Assembly: GCA_018821745.1 (NCBI GenBank)
Contig: JAHJLU010000516.1
Span: forward strand, 1 to 5,837
Length of the DNA stretch: 5,837 nucleotides
DNA from: Myxococcota bacterium
GTDB taxonomy: Bacteria > Myxococcota_A > Polyangia > HGW-17
Reading direction: 5' to 3'
A model generated the notes under the pieces. The model was not told where the DNA came from. It saw only the letters and a list, made by a program, of their open reading frames with translations, and did not search any database. Position 1 is the stretch's first letter; each line of letters starts with the position of its first letter. Made by a program: the position numbers and the translations under genes. This document shows positions 5,194-5,837 of the stretch, in pieces.

Positions 5194-5240
5194 GGATCTC
5201 TCAGCCACTCTGGAGCAAATAAACCAGGGGACAGAGATTC
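5194..5240 (+). repeat. Two-tier stem-loop just upstream of a short open frame
   Basis: GGATCTCT (5194-5201) pairs with AGAGATTC (5233-5240) over 8 bp including one G-U. Within it, CTCTGG (5208-5213) pairs with CCAGGG (5224-5229) over 6 bp including one G-U, around the loop AGCAAATAAA. The inner stem buries part of the AGGGGA (5226-5231) that could serve as ribosome site for the 8-codon frame starting at 5241. Confidence 0.45.
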
Positions 5241-5267
5241 ATGGCGCTGCCAGCCAATATGCTGTAG
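5241..5267 (+). CDS. Possible 8-residue leader peptide (MALPANML)
   Basis: ATG at 5241 opens a frame of eight codons ending in TAG at 5265-5267, 24 nt before the start codon of the small membrane protein. AGGGGA (5226-5231) lies about 10 nt before the ATG and is partly within a hairpin. Its placement suits translational coupling or attenuation of the downstream gene. The peptide has no run of one amino acid that would point to an amino-acid sensor, and so short a frame could be chance. Confidence 0.25.
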   Translation: MALPANML

Positions 5268-5291
5268 AAGGTCGATGGAGGTTTCTGTTCC

Positions 5292-5642
5292 ATGACAAAA
5301 AGACTGCTTATCACCCTCTTTACCGGCGCCATTCTTGGCGTCTTCTGCATCCTGGGTGCCCAGAACAGATTTGGCGGGGCCCTGGGCGCCTCCTACATGT
5401 TTGCGTTCTGGTTCAACCGCTTGCTCATGGGACTTGTCTTCGGGCTGATGCCTCCCTCAAAGGATTTCCGGGTTCTCATCCTCAGGGGTGCCATTATGGG
5501 TCTGGTGGTCTCATTTGCGTTCTACAGCGCGACAGAGTTCAGGGATTTGGCCGGATTCCTGGTTGGAATGGTCTATGGCGTGATCATCGAGTTTGCCGCC
5601 TTTACGCTCGGCAAAAAATTGGTCAGTCACCCCGCCCGGTAA
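5292..5642 (+). CDS. Small four-helix integral membrane protein, 116 aa
   Basis: Unknown function. ATG at 5292 is preceded by GGAGG (5277-5281) at a 10-nt spacing, and the protein starts MTKRLL, giving a positive N-terminus before the first helix. Hydrophobic helices lie at about 4-23, 33-53, 61-80 and 86-107, joined by very short loops, so nearly the whole chain is in the membrane. The helices are rich in small residues (GAILG, GALGAS, RGAIMG, VGMVYG), suggesting tight packing or oligomers. Asn42-Arg43 in the second helix region (FWFNRLLMG) and Glu100 in the last helix are the notable polar residues. From memory, it recalls small uncharacterised conserved membrane proteins in bacteria and archaea with a similar TGAILG...FWFNR pattern; I cannot verify this. 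It ends with a basic tail. The long structured stretch and short open frame upstream may control it. Confidence 0.82.
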   Translation: MTKRLLITLFTGAILGVFCILGAQNRFGGALGASYMFAFWFNRLLMGLVFGLMPPSKDFRVLILRGAIMGLVVSFAFYSATEFRDLAGFLVGMVYGVIIEFAAFTLGKKLVSHPAR

Positions 5643-5664
5643 ACACTTCCCTCGGAAAATTCCT

Positions 5665-5693
5665 TTGCCTTGGGCGATCCCATGGGGTATGCT
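5665..5693 (+). promoter_or_regulatory. Weak candidate promoter for the partial lipoprotein gene
   Basis: TTGCCT (5665-5670) and TATGCT (5688-5693) are 17 bp apart, each matching four of six consensus positions. A transcript would begin near 5700, about 50 nt before the ATG at 5749. The same DNA can form CTTTGC (5663-5668) with GCAAAG (5696-5701) around TGGG-CGAT-CCCA (5671-5682). It could therefore instead be a 3' hairpin of the small membrane protein gene; the nearest T-run (CTTTTT, 5711-5716) is too far for a standard terminator. Confidence 0.25.
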
Positions 5694-5748
5694 CCGCAAA
5701 GATTGAGTGTCTTTTTAACAGAGGCGAAAACACAACCCGGGGTGCACA

Positions 5749-5837
5749 ATGACACGATACCTGCTGATAAGTCTTCTTCTCATGCTGCTGGCTGCCTGCG
5801 ACGACGGTTCGTCTGGAAACTCCAACAACGTCAACAA
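5749..5837 (+). CDS. Start of a lipoprotein gene, cut by the window edge
   Basis: Only the first 29 codons are present. The N-terminus is a lipoprotein signal: Arg at 3, a hydrophobic run over 4-16, and the lipobox LAAC with the cysteine at residue 17. The next residues are Asp-Asp-Gly, then Ser/Gly/Asn-rich low complexity (SSGNSNNVNN), the usual flexible tether of such proteins. In E. coli, Asp at +2 keeps a lipoprotein in the inner membrane, but this rule does not hold in all lineages. A GGGG (5739-5742) lies 6 nt before the ATG as a weak ribosome site. The functional part is beyond the window, so no role can be given. It lies 106 bp after the small membrane protein gene. Confidence 0.8.
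   Translation, partial: MTRYLLISLLLMLLAACDDGSSGNSNNVN

Larger units (their letters stand above)
4918..5240 (+). ncRNA. Candidate structured RNA or long regulatory leader with serial hairpins
   Basis: These roughly 320 nt have no credible gene but hold a chain of inverted repeats. Strong ones are at 4932-4986, 4997-5021, 5124-5148, 5155-5173 and 5194-5240; weak ones are at 5066-5077 (4 bp) and 5097-5110 (GAACC-ATCG-GGTTC). TTCCCTGC (5050-5057) can also pair with GCAGGGAA (5159-5166), closing a junction around the 5066-5148 hairpins or making a loop pseudoknot with the 5155-5173 hairpin. GAGTGG (4918-4923) can pair with CCACTC (5205-5210) to enclose most of the region, though a 6-bp match is expected by chance. 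The G-U pairs needed in the 4932-4986 and 5194-5240 stems work only in a + strand transcript. I matched it to no riboswitch, tmRNA, 6S, SRP or RNase P pattern. No clear promoter is seen in front. A cluster of DNA-level palindromic repeats is the main alternative. Confidence 0.4.

Noticed and set aside
4918..5240. Known riboswitch, retron RNA, tmRNA, 6S or SRP RNA, or tRNA
   Set aside because: I looked for hallmark boxes (for example the B12 box, TPP motifs, T-loop sequence) and saw none. No reverse transcriptase is near for a retron. A covariance-model search was not possible here.
4906..5295. 129-codon + strand open frame (TTG start) across the hairpin-rich region
   Set aside because: There is no ribosome site, its codons follow the inverted repeats rather than any protein pattern, and it runs into the start of the small membrane protein gene. 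Its openness looks accidental.
1..5837. CRISPR array, insertion sequence, transposase, tRNA or rRNA gene
   Set aside because: No regularly spaced direct repeats, no transposase-like frame with terminal repeats, and no tRNA or rRNA sequence were seen on either strand.

Overview
The window looks like chromosomal DNA from a Gram-negative, double-membraned bacterium of moderately high GC. It carries a TonB-dependent outer-membrane receptor and two lipoproteins with classical lipoboxes. The low-complexity Asp/Gly/Ser/Asn start of the last lipoprotein, and the receptor's resemblance to haemoglobin/transferrin/lactoferrin-type TonB receptors, suggest a Myxococcota or other 'deltaproteobacterial' lineage. 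That placement is inference from style, not from a marker gene.

Layout, left to right. Positions 1-462 are AT-richer than the rest and hold no convincing gene; the clearest element is a palindrome at 221-236. A lipoprotein gene of unknown function runs leftward (1413 to 463). A 278-bp divergent spacer (1414-1691) follows. It contains a G-rich stretch and a perfect 8+8-bp inverted repeat whose right arm overlaps the -35 box of a good sigma70-type promoter reading right. That promoter should serve a four-helix membrane protein of 294 residues (1692-2576) with two cysteine pairs after its last membrane helix. After a 142-bp spacer with its own candidate promoter and hairpins comes the best-identified gene, a 705-residue TonB-dependent receptor (2719-4836).

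The most unusual part lies downstream of the receptor. A C-rich, G-poor tract right after the stop codon (4837-4894) resembles a Rho-loading site. It is followed by about 320 nt without a credible gene that contain a run of strong inverted repeats: a 12-bp perfect stem extended to 14, two independent 9-bp perfect stems each with a 7-nt loop, a 6-bp stem with a 7-nt loop, and an 8-bp stem with a nested stem. An 8-codon open frame with a Shine-Dalgarno-like sequence follows, then a small four-helix membrane protein (5292-5642). This stretch is a candidate structured RNA, either free-standing or a regulatory leader. The window ends inside a second lipoprotein gene (5749 onward).

No shared pathway can be shown for these genes. 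The receptor would import an iron, haem or similar ligand, but no TonB/ExbBD, periplasmic binding protein or ABC transporter is present here. The other proteins are envelope proteins of unknown function, and wide spacing with separate candidate promoters suggests independent transcription units rather than one operon.
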